Source of the DNA: CAVPTL01 sp963794415
GTDB lineage: Bacteria > Actinomycetota > Thermoleophilia > Gaiellales > JAICJC01
Reading direction: 5' to 3'
Length of the DNA: 64,000 nt
Assembly: GCA_963794415.1 (NCBI GenBank)
Contig: CAWCDI010000002.1
Coordinates: 186,001 to 250,000, forward strand
The translations under genes and the position numbers were made by a program. Below, piece after piece: positions 24,981-34,623 of the stretch. Below the pieces are notes generated by a model. The model saw only the letters and a list, made by a program, of their open reading frames with translations. It had not been told where the DNA came from and made no database searches. Each line of letters begins with the position of its first letter. Positions within the stretch are counted from its first letter, which is position 1.

Positions 24981-25850
24981 TCACCCGGCGCCGGCGGGGA
25001 CCTTCACGGGCTCCTTGGCCGCCGGCTGCGACAGCACCAGGGTGTAGAGCCCGACCGCTGCCACGACGAGCGCGGCGATGGCCAGCGACGCCTCGCCGAC
25101 CGAGTCGTGGAGCTGCTCGTTGAAGAGCAGCGTGCCGATCAGCACCGCCACTGCTGAGTCCAGCGTCTGCTCGGTCGCGATGGCGAGCTCGAGGCCGTGC
25201 TGCAGCGCGATCTGGGTGAGCCAGAACGCCGCGATGCTCACCGCCACCAGCGCGTAGACGTGCCAGTCGGTGAAGACGCCGAGCACGCCGTCATCGAGCA
25301 TGTCCACCGTGGACTTGGTGAGCGCCGCGCAGAGGCCGAAGAGGATGCCCGAGGCGCTCCCCACCGCGGCGGCGCGGATCGACGAGCGCGCCTTCAGCGT
25401 CGCGCCGACCAGCACCACCGAGACACCGACGCAGATGCCGCCGGCCACCAGCCATGCGCCGACCGACGCGTCGTTGGTGCCGCCGGTGGGGTTTGCGAGC
25501 ACGAGGAAGGCGATGAGCCCGGCGGTGGTGAGGACGGCGCCCAGTATCTCGCGGCGGTTCACGATCTGCGCCGTCAGCCACACCCCCAGAGGCAGCGCGA
25601 ACACCACGCTCGTCACCTGGATCGGCTGCACCACGATGAGCCGTCCGAGGCCGAGCGCCGTTGCCTGGAGGCCGAAGCCGATGACCTCGACCAGTACGCC
25701 CAGAAGCCATACCGGCCGCTGCGCAAGCTTCGCCAGGAAGTCCGCCTGCATCCCCGCGTCGGCCGACTCCTCGCTGCCGCCCTTCTGCTGGAGCACGGTG
25801 CCCAGGGCGAAGAGAAACGCGGCGCCCACCGCGAGAGCAATGGCGATCAT
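24981..25850 (-). CDS. DMT/EamA-like multispan transporter
   Basis: This is a 289-residue membrane protein with about nine or ten hydrophobic helices in two EamA-type halves (AFLFALGTVLQQKGG, LIVVQPIQVTSVVFALPLGV, then FWLTQIALQHGLELAIATEQ). It resembles DMT-superfamily proteins distantly related to NIPA magnesium transporters. The substrate is unknown. It converges on the radical SAM gene with a 19-base gap. Confidence 0.75.
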   Translation of the reverse strand: MIAIALAVGAAFLFALGTVLQQKGGSEESADAGMQADFLAKLAQRPVWLLGVLVEVIGFGLQATALGLGRLIVVQPIQVTSVVFALPLGVWLTAQIVNRREILGAVLTTAGLIAFLVLANPTGGTNDASVGAWLVAGGICVGVSVVLVGATLKARSSIRAAAVGSASGILFGLCAALTKSTVDMLDDGVLGVFTDWHVYALVAVSIAAFWLTQIALQHGLELAIATEQTLDSAVAVLIGTLLFNEQLHDSVGEASLAIAALVVAAVGLYTLVLSQPAAKEPVKVPAGAG

Positions 25851-25933
25851 CGGCCTACCCTACCTAGGGCCCGGGCGCACCCACCGGATCGGCGGCGCAT
25901 GCGGGCGGCCGGTGTGCTTCACTCGGATGCTCC

Positions 25934-26617
25934 GTGCTGCACGCAACGCTTCAGATCGTCCTCTATGCGGTCCTCGCGGGCCTCAGCCCGCTTGCCTTCG
26001 CGGCGGCGCTCGCCACCGTGCACGCGGGGAGGCCCAAGGCGCTTGCGTTCGGGGTGGGGTTCGTCGGGGCGCAGCTCGCGACGTGCGGGCTTTTGATCGC
26101 GCTCGACCGCGAGGCCGTCGGCTCGGGCCGAAGCCGCCACTCGGGCCTGCAGATCGTGCTCGATTTCGTGGTCGCCGTGCTGCTCGTGATCGCGGCGGGC
26201 ACGGTCCGGCGCCGCCCGGTGACAGCCCATCAGGGGAACCAGAGCGAGCGCACGCGCCGGATCCTCGAGCGGCTGACCCGCCTGCGCGTCGGGACAACGC
26301 TCGCGGCCGGCATCGTGCTCGGCATCGGCGTCCCCAAGCGCCTGCTGCTCTCCGCGCTTGCGATGACGACGATCTCCACGTCGGGCCTGCACGCCACGGG
26401 AGAGACGACGCTCGTGGCCGTCTACGTCGTGATCGCCACCGCGCTGGTGTGGGCGCCGGTCATCCTGTTCGTGTTCCTCGGCGAGCGCGCCGTGGCTGTG
26501 ATGAAGCGGGCCCAGGCGGAGGTCACGCGCCGCCAGCCGGGCATCGCGGTCTACGCGCTGCTCGGCCTCGCCGCGCTCTTCCTGATCGAGGGCACCGGCA
26601 GCCTCCTCACTCGCTAA
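25934..26617 (+). CDS. GAP/Sap-like six-helix membrane protein
   Basis: This is a 227-residue membrane protein with a GTG start. Helices such as LYAVLAGLSPLAFAAALATV and AGIVLGIGVPKRLLLSALAM, and the late VWAPVILFVFLGERA, match the GAP superfamily (mycobacterial glycolipid export helpers, LysE-like topology). It ends 4 bases before the operator that precedes the MFS gene, so its own transcript may not extend into that gene. The role is only inferred from the family. Confidence 0.65.
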   Translation: MLHATLQIVLYAVLAGLSPLAFAAALATVHAGRPKALAFGVGFVGAQLATCGLLIALDREAVGSGRSRHSGLQIVLDFVVAVLLVIAAGTVRRRPVTAHQGNQSERTRRILERLTRLRVGTTLAAGIVLGIGVPKRLLLSALAMTTISTSGLHATGETTLVAVYVVIATALVWAPVILFVFLGERAVAVMKRAQAEVTRRQPGIAVYALLGLAALFLIEGTGSLLTR

Positions 26618-26620
26618 GTT

Positions 26621-26638
26621 ACTTGACGACCGGTAAGT
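26621..26638. promoter_or_regulatory. TetR operator-like palindrome, site 3 (before MFS gene)
   Basis: ACTTGACGACCGGTAAGT ends 2 bases before the MFS ATG. It is the inverted version of the sites at 19193 and 19234. Binding here would block initiation or translation start. Confidence 0.75.
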
Positions 26639-26640
26639 TC

Positions 26641-28152
26641 ATGGCTAGCCTGCAAGCCGTGGACGACGTTCTCAGCACCAGGCAGTCACCCCGAAGCCTT
26701 CGGGATGCGTGGATCGCCCTGGCCGGGCTCTCGGCGGTGTTCCTCTTCGAGATGCTCGACAACTCCATCCTGAACGTCGCGCTGCCGACCATCGGCCGCG
26801 ACCTGCACGCCTCCACCACCGCCCTGCAGTGGGTCACCGGGGCCTACGCCGTGGTGTTCGGCGGCCTGATGCTGGCGTTCGGAGCGATCGCCGACCGGTT
26901 CGGGCGGCGCCGGCTCATGCTGATCGGCCTCGTCATGCTCGGCGTCGCGAGCCTGGCCACGGCCTTCGTCTCGACCGCCGAGCAGCTCATCGCCGTGCGG
27001 GTGACGATGGGCGTTGCGGCCGCGATGACCACACCGGGATCGATCGCGCTCGCGTTCCGGCTGTTCGGCGAGGAGGGCCTGCGGGTCAAGGCGATCACCC
27101 TGATCTCGACCGTGGGCCTGATCGGGCTCGCGATCGGCCCGACGGTGGGCGGCCTGGTGCTCGCGGTGGCGCCGTGGCAGGTGCTGCTGCTGGCAAACGT
27201 GCCGATCGCGGTGCTCGCGATCCTCGGCATCCGGTTCGGCATCGCGGCCGACGCCGAGGAGGAGCTCCACCGCGATCCGGTCGACATCGCCGGGGCGGTG
27301 CTCGCCACGGCGGCCATCGTGCTGGCACTGCTCGCACCGACGCTCTTCGTCAACGACGGCGTGTCATCGTGGGCTGCGTGGGCGAGCACGGCAGCGGCCG
27401 TCGCGGGTGCGGTGCTGTTCGTCCTTCGCGAGCGCTCTGCGCGCTTCCCACTGCTCGACCTCAGGCTGGTGGCCAATCCGCTGGTCTCGAGCGGCCTTGC
27501 GTTCAAGGCGGCGACGGGGCTCGCGACCGCCGGCATGGGGTACATGGTGACGCTCCAGCTCCAGCTCGACTGGGGCTGGTCGCCGGCGCTGGCGGCCATC
27601 GGCCTGCTGCCGCAGGTGGTCGTGCTCATCGCAGGCGGCGTGTTCGTGAACCCCTTCGTGCAGTGGGTCGGCATCGGGCGGGCGGCGTGGATCAGCTCCA
27701 TCGCCGTCGTCTCCGGGCTCGCCGTCTACAGCGTGCTCGGGCACATCGGATACGTGTGGGTCGCCGTCGCGCTGGTACTGGTGGCGGCAGGGATGCGCGT
27801 GGTGGGCGTGGTCGCAGGGATCAACATCATCAGCGGCCTGCCGGAGGATCGCACCTCCATCGGCGCGGCCCTGAACGACACGGCGACCGAGGTCGCCTCC
27901 GCCACGGGGATCGCGGTCACCGGCACGATCCTCGCGGCGATCTTCGCCGGCGACATCGCGACCTCACACTGGAGCGCGCAGCAGACGTCGGACTTCCACA
28001 ACGCCATCACCATCGCGGGGCTCGCCCTCACCGCGGCGTCTGCGACGCTGGTGGGCTGGGGCTTCTTCCGGTCGCGGGGCGCGGTGCCGCGGCCGTCCCA
28101 GGCTGCCCAGGCCCCGAAGCCGCAGGCTCCGGCCCCCGCTAGCCGAGCGTGA
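26641..28152 (+). CDS. MFS drug exporter, DHA2 (14-helix) type
   Basis: This is a 503-residue transporter. Motif A-like text is ADRFGRRRLML, motif C-like IGLAIGPTVGG, and DHA2 motif DNSILNVALPTIGRDLHAS is in helix 1. I chose ATG 26641 because it follows the operator and begins the homologous part; the upstream open frame is antisense noise. The C-terminal tail is Pro/Ala-rich. It probably exports hydrophobic drugs and is a predicted second target of the TetR at 19264. Its last 14 bases overlap the convergent MFS gene. Confidence 0.88.
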   Translation: MASLQAVDDVLSTRQSPRSLRDAWIALAGLSAVFLFEMLDNSILNVALPTIGRDLHASTTALQWVTGAYAVVFGGLMLAFGAIADRFGRRRLMLIGLVMLGVASLATAFVSTAEQLIAVRVTMGVAAAMTTPGSIALAFRLFGEEGLRVKAITLISTVGLIGLAIGPTVGGLVLAVAPWQVLLLANVPIAVLAILGIRFGIAADAEEELHRDPVDIAGAVLATAAIVLALLAPTLFVNDGVSSWAAWASTAAAVAGAVLFVLRERSARFPLLDLRLVANPLVSSGLAFKAATGLATAGMGYMVTLQLQLDWGWSPALAAIGLLPQVVVLIAGGVFVNPFVQWVGIGRAAWISSIAVVSGLAVYSVLGHIGYVWVAVALVLVAAGMRVVGVVAGINIISGLPEDRTSIGAALNDTATEVASATGIAVTGTILAAIFAGDIATSHWSAQQTSDFHNAITIAGLALTAASATLVGWGFFRSRGAVPRPSQAAQAPKPQAPAPASRA

Positions 28153-29734
28153 CCGCGGCGGAGCCGGACGACGCAGGCTCGGGGAGCCGCATCATCCGGA
28201 AGGAGTTGCCCAGCCCGATCAGGGCGGCAAGGATCGGGATCAGGAGCGCCACCTGAAGCGCACGGTGGCGGGCGTCGGTGTTGATGCTGACGATCTCGTC
28301 CTGCACCGGTTGCGGCTCGCCCGCGAGCCGCTGCTGGAGCTGGGTGTTGCTCATCACCTGGGCGTCGTGCTCGAGGGTGTCGGAGACGCGTTGCTGCTGG
28401 GCGGGCGTGAGCACCGTGCTCGAATCGGCGAGGTGGGTGAAGCTGAGCGAGAGCGTGGCAAGCATGATCGCACCGGCGAAGGCCAGGCCGAACGAGAGTC
28501 CGAACGATCCCGCGGCGGAGTTCACGCCTGCGGCCTCGCTGACGTGCTCCTCGGAGATGGGCGCCAGCGTGTAGTTGTTGAGCTGCGACACCAGCAGGCC
28601 GAGGCCGGCCCCGGCGATCATCAGCGGGATCACCAGGTACCAGCCGGAGTCTGCGCGCGGCACGATCGGGATCAGGATGATGAGGCCGGCGCTGAGCAGG
28701 GCGAATCCGACGCGGATGATGCTGCTGGCGCGCCGGTTGCCCGCCCTCTTCTCGGCCACCAGCGCCACGGCGAACATCGTCAGCGAGAGCGGCGCGAGCG
28801 AGAGCCCGGCCTGCATCGCCGAATACTCGAACACCATCTGCAGGTAGATGGGGAGCACGATCATCGTGCCCCCGAGCGCGATCTGCTGCAGCATCTGCTG
28901 GGAGATCCCGAACCGGAACACCCTGGAGCTGAAGAGGCCGGGGTCGATCAGGGTCGGCTGTCCGCGGCGCTTGCGACGCACCAGCCAGTAGGCGAGCGCC
29001 GCCATCGCGGCAGCCCCGACGACGAGCAGGGCGCCGACTGCCTCGCCGCCCTCTTGCCACACGAGGATGCCGAGCACGATCCCGCCCATGCCCACCACCG
29101 ACAGCGCGGCACCGACGAGGTCGATGCTGCGAGGCCCCGTGTAGGCGACGTCGCGCACGAGGCGGATGTTGACGAGCACCACCGCGATGATCACGTCCTC
29201 CAGCAGGAACGCGATGCGCCACGAGAGGTACGTGGTGATGAACCCTCCCAGCAAGGGGCCGACCGCCGCCGCGATCGCCGCCGACGCTCCAACCAGGGCG
29301 TAGGCCTTCTTCTGCGCGGTACCCGCGAAGTTGCCGTGGATCAACGACTGCATCGCGGGCAAAAGCAGCGAGGCGCCGAGCCCGCCGATGATGGCCCAGA
29401 AGACGATCACCGCCGTCAGGCTCTGCGCCAGCGCCATCGCCAGGGCGCCGCAGGCGTAGGCGATGAGGCCCAGCACGTATGCCCGCTTGCGGCCGATCAG
29501 GTCGCCGACCTTGCTCCCGATCAGGATGAACGCTGCCGACACGAGGGCCTCCAGCGCGATCGCGGACTGCACCCCGCTCACCGTGGTGCCGAGGTCGTGG
29601 ACGACCGCGGAGATCGAGACGTTCATGAGCGATGTGTCCACGACCAGGACGAACATCGCCATCGCCAGCAGGATCGCCAGCCGCGGGTTCCCCGCCTCCG
29701 GCTCGGGCGACTCGTCGTGCGCGGGACTGGTCAT
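28139..29734 (-). CDS. MFS transporter, DHA2 type, with extracytoplasmic C-terminal loop
   Basis: This is a 531-residue transporter. Helix 1 has VDTSLMNVSISAVVHDLGTT, motif A is KVGDLIGRKRAYV, and motif C is AAVGPLLGGFI. A long soluble segment (about 430-495: SSTVLTPAQQQRVSDTLEHD and on) precedes the last helix. This is typical of one DHA2 subgroup. It is convergent with the previous MFS gene and divergent from the LuxR regulator 122 bases away, which may control it. The substrate is unknown. Confidence 0.87.
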   Translation of the reverse strand: MTSPAHDESPEPEAGNPRLAILLAMAMFVLVVDTSLMNVSISAVVHDLGTTVSGVQSAIALEALVSAAFILIGSKVGDLIGRKRAYVLGLIAYACGALAMALAQSLTAVIVFWAIIGGLGASLLLPAMQSLIHGNFAGTAQKKAYALVGASAAIAAAVGPLLGGFITTYLSWRIAFLLEDVIIAVVLVNIRLVRDVAYTGPRSIDLVGAALSVVGMGGIVLGILVWQEGGEAVGALLVVGAAAMAALAYWLVRRKRRGQPTLIDPGLFSSRVFRFGISQQMLQQIALGGTMIVLPIYLQMVFEYSAMQAGLSLAPLSLTMFAVALVAEKRAGNRRASSIIRVGFALLSAGLIILIPIVPRADSGWYLVIPLMIAGAGLGLLVSQLNNYTLAPISEEHVSEAAGVNSAAGSFGLSFGLAFAGAIMLATLSLSFTHLADSSTVLTPAQQQRVSDTLEHDAQVMSNTQLQQRLAGEPQPVQDEIVSINTDARHRALQVALLIPILAALIGLGNSFRMMRLPEPASSGSAAVTLG

Positions 29735-29856
29735 CCGGCTGCCACTCTCCCGCGGGTTCTACCGGCGGAGGGACCGCGACGCCGGCTCGTGGATCCGGCT
29801 CACCCAGGTGAACCGACGGTGGGGCGGCCCTGCGGCGCCTTGAGGATGAACCCCCG

Positions 29857-32175
29857 TTGTGCAAAGCTGTTCGTAGGTTGTTCGCATCGTGGGACCCACC
29901 CGGTGGCATCGACCTCGCCAGCCTCAATCCCAGCGAGCAGCTTCCCCTGTCCGAGTCGAAGCTCGCGCCTCCGAGGCTGCATCCCGCGCGGATCGGGCGA
30001 GCGAGGATCCACGAGCGCCTCGACGCCGGCTCGGCGGTGCCGCTCACGCTCGTCGCCGCGCCGGCCGGCTACGGCAAGACGTCGGCGGTGTGCGAGTGGG
30101 CTGCGCGCTCTGCCGGGCCGGTGGCCTGGGTGACGCTCGACGTCGGCGACAACGATCCGGCCCGGCTCTGGCGGTACGTGGCAAACGCGCTGAACCGGAT
30201 CCGTGACGGGATCGGCCGCACGGCAATCCAGCGGCTGACGATCACCGGCATGCCGGTCGAAGCCGCGCTCGACGAGATCATCGCCGGGCTGGGCGCGTTC
30301 GAGCGGGAGATCGCGCTGGTGCTCGACGACTTCCACGTCGTCACGGACTCGCGGTCCCTCGCCAGCGTGGACTACCTCCTGGCGCGGCTGCCCGCAAACG
30401 CGCGGGTGGTCATGGTCACCCGCAGCGACCCGGCACTCGAGATCGTCGTCCGCCGGCGCGCGTACTCCGCGGTCGCCGAGCTGCGGGCCGACGAGCTCGC
30501 GTTCACGCGCGGTGAGGTGCAGGAGTTTCTGGTGTCACGAGGGCTGCAGGCGCTCGAGCCGCCTGACGGCGACGTCCTCTACGATCGCACGGAGGGCTGG
30601 CCGGCGGCGCTGGTGCTCGCCGCTCTCTGGCTGGCCGGCGTCGCCGACGTTCCCCGGGCGGTACGCGACTTCGGCGCGAGCCAGCAATTCGTCGCCGACT
30701 TCCTCAGCAACGAGGTGCTGACGTCGATGGACGATGACGCCAGGTCGCTGCTGTTCCACGCCTCGGTGCTCGGCCGGTTCACACCGCGGCTCTGCGACGC
30801 GGTGCTGGGTCGCGACGATTCGGCAGCCCGGCTCACAGCGCTCGCACACAACAACCTCCTGCTCACGCGGCTCGACGGCCGTGACTGGTTTCGCCTGCAT
30901 CCGCTGTTCGCGGAGTTCGCCACGCTTCGCCTGCGCGACCAGCATCGAGGCGCTCCCGAGGCGATCCACCGCCAGGCGGCGGAGTGGCTCTGGTCGGAGG
31001 GGTTGCCGGTAGAGGCCATCGAACATGCTGCCGCGGCCGGCGAGGAGCAGATGGTGGCCGAGATCCTCGAGGAGTACCACCTGCAGCTGATCCGGACAGG
31101 CGGCTGCCAGACGCTGCTTCGGTGGGCCGGCGAGCTCTCGGACGGCACCCTCGTGTCGTTCCCGCAGGTGGCAGCGGCGTCGGCCACCGCGGCGTCGATC
31201 CTCGGCGGCCGCGCCCTGGAGCGACGGCGGCTGCTGCAGCTGGTCGATCGTGCCCGGTCGCGCGATCCGGAGAGCTTCGACGGCTACACCGAGGCGACTG
31301 CGGAGATGGTCAGAGCGGCGGCGATCGACACCGACGTTGCGCTTGCCGTCGCCAGCGGAGCGCGCGCAGTGGAGCTCGGCCGCGACGGGCGCGACCCCGT
31401 CCTGGTGGCGGCGCTCGCAGCGCACGCCCGCGCGCTCTACTTCTCCGGCGACCTCGCCGGCGCCTGGAAAGCAGCGCTCGGAGCGGTTGAGCATCCCGAT
31501 GCCGAGAACCGGCCGCCCGGCCACATTCTTGCCCGCTCGACGCTGGCGCTGGTCGCCGCCGAGCAGGGGCGGATCGACGCCGCGCGCGTGCATGCCGAGA
31601 AGGCCAAGTCGATCGTGCGAACCACCTACGCCAGCCGCAGCTGGATCGGAGCAAACGCCAGCGTGGCAGTCGGTGCGGTCCTGATGGCAGAGGGTCAGCT
31701 CACACCCGCCGATCGCGAGTTCGTGATCGCCGAGCAGTTCTTCAGAGACGAGGTCGCGACCGTCCACGAGGCATGGCTGCTGGTAGTGCTCGCCGGCATC
31801 CGGGTGCGCCGCGGCCGGCTCACCGAGGCCGAGTCGCTGCTCCGGCGAGCCGCCGACGCAATGGCCGAGCTCACCGATCCCGGCCGGGTCTCGGCACTCG
31901 CGGCGGAGGTCGCCGACGAGCTCCAGGGGCTGCAGCACCGCGCCATCGCAGGGGAGATCGCGCAGGCACCGTCGGGAGCCGAGCTCACCGTGCTGCGGCT
32001 GCTCCCCTCCGACAGGTCGGCCCGCGAGATCGGCGAGGAGCTCTTCCTCTCAGGAAACACCGTCCGCACCCACATCCGGATGATCTACCGCAAGCTCGGC
32101 GTGAACTCGCGCGCCGAGGCCGTCGCCCGCGCCACCGCGCTCGGGCTGCTCGAGCAACCCCGGTCACCCAGGTGA
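29857..32175 (+). CDS. Large MalT/LAL-like LuxR-family regulator
   Basis: This is a 772-residue regulator. Walker A is VAAPAGYGKTSA at about 68-76, Walker B-like ALVLDDFHVV lies near 155, then a TPR-like helical region, then a C-terminal LuxR helix-turn-helix (ELTVLRLLPSDRSAREIGEE, NTVRTHIRMIYRKLGVNSRA). This is the MalT architecture: ATP- and ligand-dependent activator. The GTG start at 29857 is the most upstream plausible one; the exact start is unsure. It is divergent from an MFS gene, a likely target. Confidence 0.87.
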   Translation: MCKAVRRLFASWDPPGGIDLASLNPSEQLPLSESKLAPPRLHPARIGRARIHERLDAGSAVPLTLVAAPAGYGKTSAVCEWAARSAGPVAWVTLDVGDNDPARLWRYVANALNRIRDGIGRTAIQRLTITGMPVEAALDEIIAGLGAFEREIALVLDDFHVVTDSRSLASVDYLLARLPANARVVMVTRSDPALEIVVRRRAYSAVAELRADELAFTRGEVQEFLVSRGLQALEPPDGDVLYDRTEGWPAALVLAALWLAGVADVPRAVRDFGASQQFVADFLSNEVLTSMDDDARSLLFHASVLGRFTPRLCDAVLGRDDSAARLTALAHNNLLLTRLDGRDWFRLHPLFAEFATLRLRDQHRGAPEAIHRQAAEWLWSEGLPVEAIEHAAAAGEEQMVAEILEEYHLQLIRTGGCQTLLRWAGELSDGTLVSFPQVAAASATAASILGGRALERRRLLQLVDRARSRDPESFDGYTEATAEMVRAAAIDTDVALAVASGARAVELGRDGRDPVLVAALAAHARALYFSGDLAGAWKAALGAVEHPDAENRPPGHILARSTLALVAAEQGRIDAARVHAEKAKSIVRTTYASRSWIGANASVAVGAVLMAEGQLTPADREFVIAEQFFRDEVATVHEAWLLVVLAGIRVRRGRLTEAESLLRRAADAMAELTDPGRVSALAAEVADELQGLQHRAIAGEIAQAPSGAELTVLRLLPSDRSAREIGEELFLSGNTVRTHIRMIYRKLGVNSRAEAVARATALGLLEQPRSPR

Positions 32176-32225
32176 TCTGAGCACCCCATCGCGCGGCGCG
32201 CCGCACGGCGTGCAACGGTTGAGAC

Positions 32226-32465
32226 ATGTCGGCGCGCCGGTACCAGTTCACGATCGCGAGCGAGCTCGGGGACCAGAGCCTGACGGCGTTCGGCGGCATG
32301 GCGGCCACCCGGCTCGAGGGCACGACCATCCTGGTCGGTCAGGTGCGGGATCAGGCCGAGCTCCAGGGCGTGCTCACACGATTCGCCGACCTGGGCCTGA
32401 CGCTTCTGAACGCCGCGATCGTGGAGGACGGCTTCAGCCCCTGGGAGCCCGGCCCACCGGCCTAG
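32226..32465 (+). CDS. Small conserved-looking protein of unknown function
   Basis: This is a 79-residue soluble protein (MSARRYQFTIASELGDQSLT ... VGQVRDQAELQGVLTRFADL). Its alternating strand-helix-strand text looks like a ferredoxin-like or ACT-like small domain. Similar short proteins accompany transporters and regulators in actinobacteria, but I know no function. It follows the LuxR gene by 50 bases and precedes a membrane protein. Confidence 0.6.
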   Translation: MSARRYQFTIASELGDQSLTAFGGMAATRLEGTTILVGQVRDQAELQGVLTRFADLGLTLLNAAIVEDGFSPWEPGPPA

Positions 32466-32486
32466 CCACCATCGAAAGGAGTGACC

Positions 32487-32894
32487 GTGGCTGCACCATG
32501 TCAACCAGGAGACATCGACGGACGAGCGGGGAGGCTCGCCGGATGGACGGCGTTCTCGGCCGTGATTCTCATCGTCGTCGGCCTCTTCAACCTCATCAAC
32601 GGCGCCGATGCCATCCACAACGCGAACTACTTCGTGAGCGACCGGGTGTACGCGAACCTCAAGTTCTGGGGGTGGATCTTCCTGATCTGGGGCGTGCTCC
32701 AGATCGTCGCCGGCGTGCTGGTCGCAACCAGGCACCGACACGGGCGCGCGCTCGGGGTGAGCCTGGCCGCGATCGCCGGGGTCCTCTGGTTTCTGATGAT
32801 CTTCTCCGAGCCGTGGGCGGCGCTGGTCGGGGTCTCGATGAGCGTGCTCGTGCTCTACGGCCTGAGCGTCGGGATGGCGGACGAATACTCGTGA
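32487..32894 (+). CDS. Four-helix membrane protein (DUF7144-like)
   Basis: This is a 135-residue protein with four hydrophobic helices (WTAFSAVILIVVGLFNLING, FWGWIFLIWGVLQIVAGVLV, and two more). The FNLINGADAI...YF.....WGW.FL.WG pattern is that of a widespread actinobacterial membrane family. I prefer GTG 32487, with AAAGGAG 5 bases upstream, over the GTG at 32481. No function is known. Confidence 0.75.
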   Translation: MAAPCQPGDIDGRAGRLAGWTAFSAVILIVVGLFNLINGADAIHNANYFVSDRVYANLKFWGWIFLIWGVLQIVAGVLVATRHRHGRALGVSLAAIAGVLWFLMIFSEPWAALVGVSMSVLVLYGLSVGMADEYS

Positions 32895-32925
32895 GCCGAA
32901 CGGTGTGCGGGTGCCGGGCAGCCTC

Positions 32926-34605
32926 ATGAGAGTGCCCGGCGCCCGCGCGTTTCGCGAGTACCGGGCAGCGTGGCTCCCGAAGGACGTGATCGCGGGGCTC
33001 GTGCTGACGACGCTTCTGGTGCCGCAGGGAATGGCCTACGCTGAACTGGCCGGCCTCCCGCCCATCACCGGGCTCTACACGTCCATCCTGTGCCTCGTCG
33101 GATATGCAGTCTTCGGGCCGTCGCGGATCCTGGTGCTCGGCCCCGACTCGTCGCTCGGCCCGATGATCGCTGCCACGATCATCCCGCTGATCGGCGCGGG
33201 CGGCGATCCTGGGCGCGCGATCGCGCTCGCCTCGGGGCTGGCGCTGATTGTCGGTGCGATGATGATGCTGGGCGGCATCGCGCGGCTTGGGTTCGTTGCC
33301 GACCTCCTCTCGAAGCCCACCATGATCGGCTACATGAACGGGCTTGCGGTCACGATCCTGGTCGGCCAGCTGCCGAAGCTCTTCGGATTCTCGATCGATG
33401 CCAACGGCCTGATCGACGAGATCCGGGGCTTCGTCACGGGCGTGGGTGATGGCGACACCGTCGCCGCGGCGCTCGGGATCGGCGTGCTCGGGCTGGCGGT
33501 GATGTTCGGGCTGCGGCGCCTGCTGCCGGCCGTGCCGAACGTGCTGGTCGCAGTGGTCGTCTCGATCGTCGTGGCCAATCTGGCCGGCCTCGAGCAGCGC
33601 GGAGTGGAGGTTGTCGGAACGCTGCCGCAGGGCTTCCCGCCGTTCACGGTGCCCGACATCAGGCTCTCGGATCTTCCGCTGCTGATCGGCGGCGCGCTCG
33701 GCATCGCGCTGGTGTCGCTGGCCGACACGATCGCCACGTCCTCGGCCTTTGCGGGACGCACCGGGGATGAGGTGGACGGCGATCAGGAGATGATCGGGAT
33801 CGGCGTCGCCAACATCGCCGCGGGGCTGTTTCAGGGGTTCCCGGTGAGCACCAGCGGCTCGCGGACTGCAGTCGCCGAGCAGGTCGGAGCCAGATCGCAG
33901 TTCACGGGCATCGTCGGTGCGCTCTCGATCACCGCCATGCTGCTGCTCTTCCCCGGGCTGCTGCGCGACCTCCCGCAGCCGACGCTCGCAGCCGTCGTCA
34001 TCGCAGCATCGCTCTCACTGGCCGACATCCCCGGCACCCTCCGGCTCTGGCGCCAGCGGCGAACGGAGTTCGCCGTCTCGATCGCGGCGTTCCTCGGGGT
34101 CGCGCTGCTCGGGGTGCTCGCCGGGATCGCGGTCGCGGTCGCGCTCTCGGTGCTGAACGTGTTTCGGCGGGCGTGGTGGCCGTACCAGGCGCTGCTCGGC
34201 AGGGTGGACGGCATCCCCGGCTACCACGACACGGCGGCGTACCCCGATGCCGCGGTGCCGCCCGGGCTCGTGATCCTCCGGTTCGACGGGCCGCTCTTCT
34301 TCGCGAACACCCGGGCATTCAAGCAGCGAGTCCTCGAGCTCAGCAACGCTGACCCGCCGCCTGCGTGGATCGTCATCGCTGCGGAGCCGATCACCGACGT
34401 CGATACCACCGCCGGGGACATGCTCGAAGAGCTGGACGAGGCGCTCAACGCCCGGGGCGTCTCGCTGGTGTTTGCCGAGCTGAAGGATCCCGTGCGCGAG
34501 AAGATCGAGCGCTACGAGCTCACGCGCACGATCGATCCAGAGCACTTCTACCCGACGCTCGACGCGGCCGTGGATGCCTACCGGGTAGCCGCCGCGGCGC
34601 GATAG
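32926..34605 (+). CDS. SulP-family anion transporter with STAS domain
   Basis: This is about 559 residues. The membrane part has the sulfate transporter signature (TLLVPQGMAYAELAGLPPIT, GLYTSILCLVGYAVFGPSR) and GFPVSTSGSRTAVAEQVGAR. The C-terminus is a STAS domain (PPGLVILRFDGPLFFANTRA ... VDTTAGDMLEEL). The family moves sulfate, bicarbonate or other anions, often with protons or sodium. An upstream GTG at 32905 is possible. It is followed 18 bases later by an amine oxidase, with no evident link. Confidence 0.9.
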   Translation: MRVPGARAFREYRAAWLPKDVIAGLVLTTLLVPQGMAYAELAGLPPITGLYTSILCLVGYAVFGPSRILVLGPDSSLGPMIAATIIPLIGAGGDPGRAIALASGLALIVGAMMMLGGIARLGFVADLLSKPTMIGYMNGLAVTILVGQLPKLFGFSIDANGLIDEIRGFVTGVGDGDTVAAALGIGVLGLAVMFGLRRLLPAVPNVLVAVVVSIVVANLAGLEQRGVEVVGTLPQGFPPFTVPDIRLSDLPLLIGGALGIALVSLADTIATSSAFAGRTGDEVDGDQEMIGIGVANIAAGLFQGFPVSTSGSRTAVAEQVGARSQFTGIVGALSITAMLLLFPGLLRDLPQPTLAAVVIAASLSLADIPGTLRLWRQRRTEFAVSIAAFLGVALLGVLAGIAVAVALSVLNVFRRAWWPYQALLGRVDGIPGYHDTAAYPDAAVPPGLVILRFDGPLFFANTRAFKQRVLELSNADPPPAWIVIAAEPITDVDTTAGDMLEELDEALNARGVSLVFAELKDPVREKIERYELTRTIDPEHFYPTLDAAVDAYRVAAAAR

Positions 34606-34623
34606 CTTTGTAGGATCGGGGGA

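Noticed and set aside
25270..26640. An upstream extension of the MFS exporter to 960 codons
   Set aside because: The extension is antisense to the DMT gene and out of frame with the GAP-like gene. The exporter begins at ATG 26641.
27726..30047. A 773-codon minus frame over both MFS genes and the LuxR start
   Set aside because: It has no protein pattern except shadow text. The real gene is the 531-codon MFS at 28139-29734.
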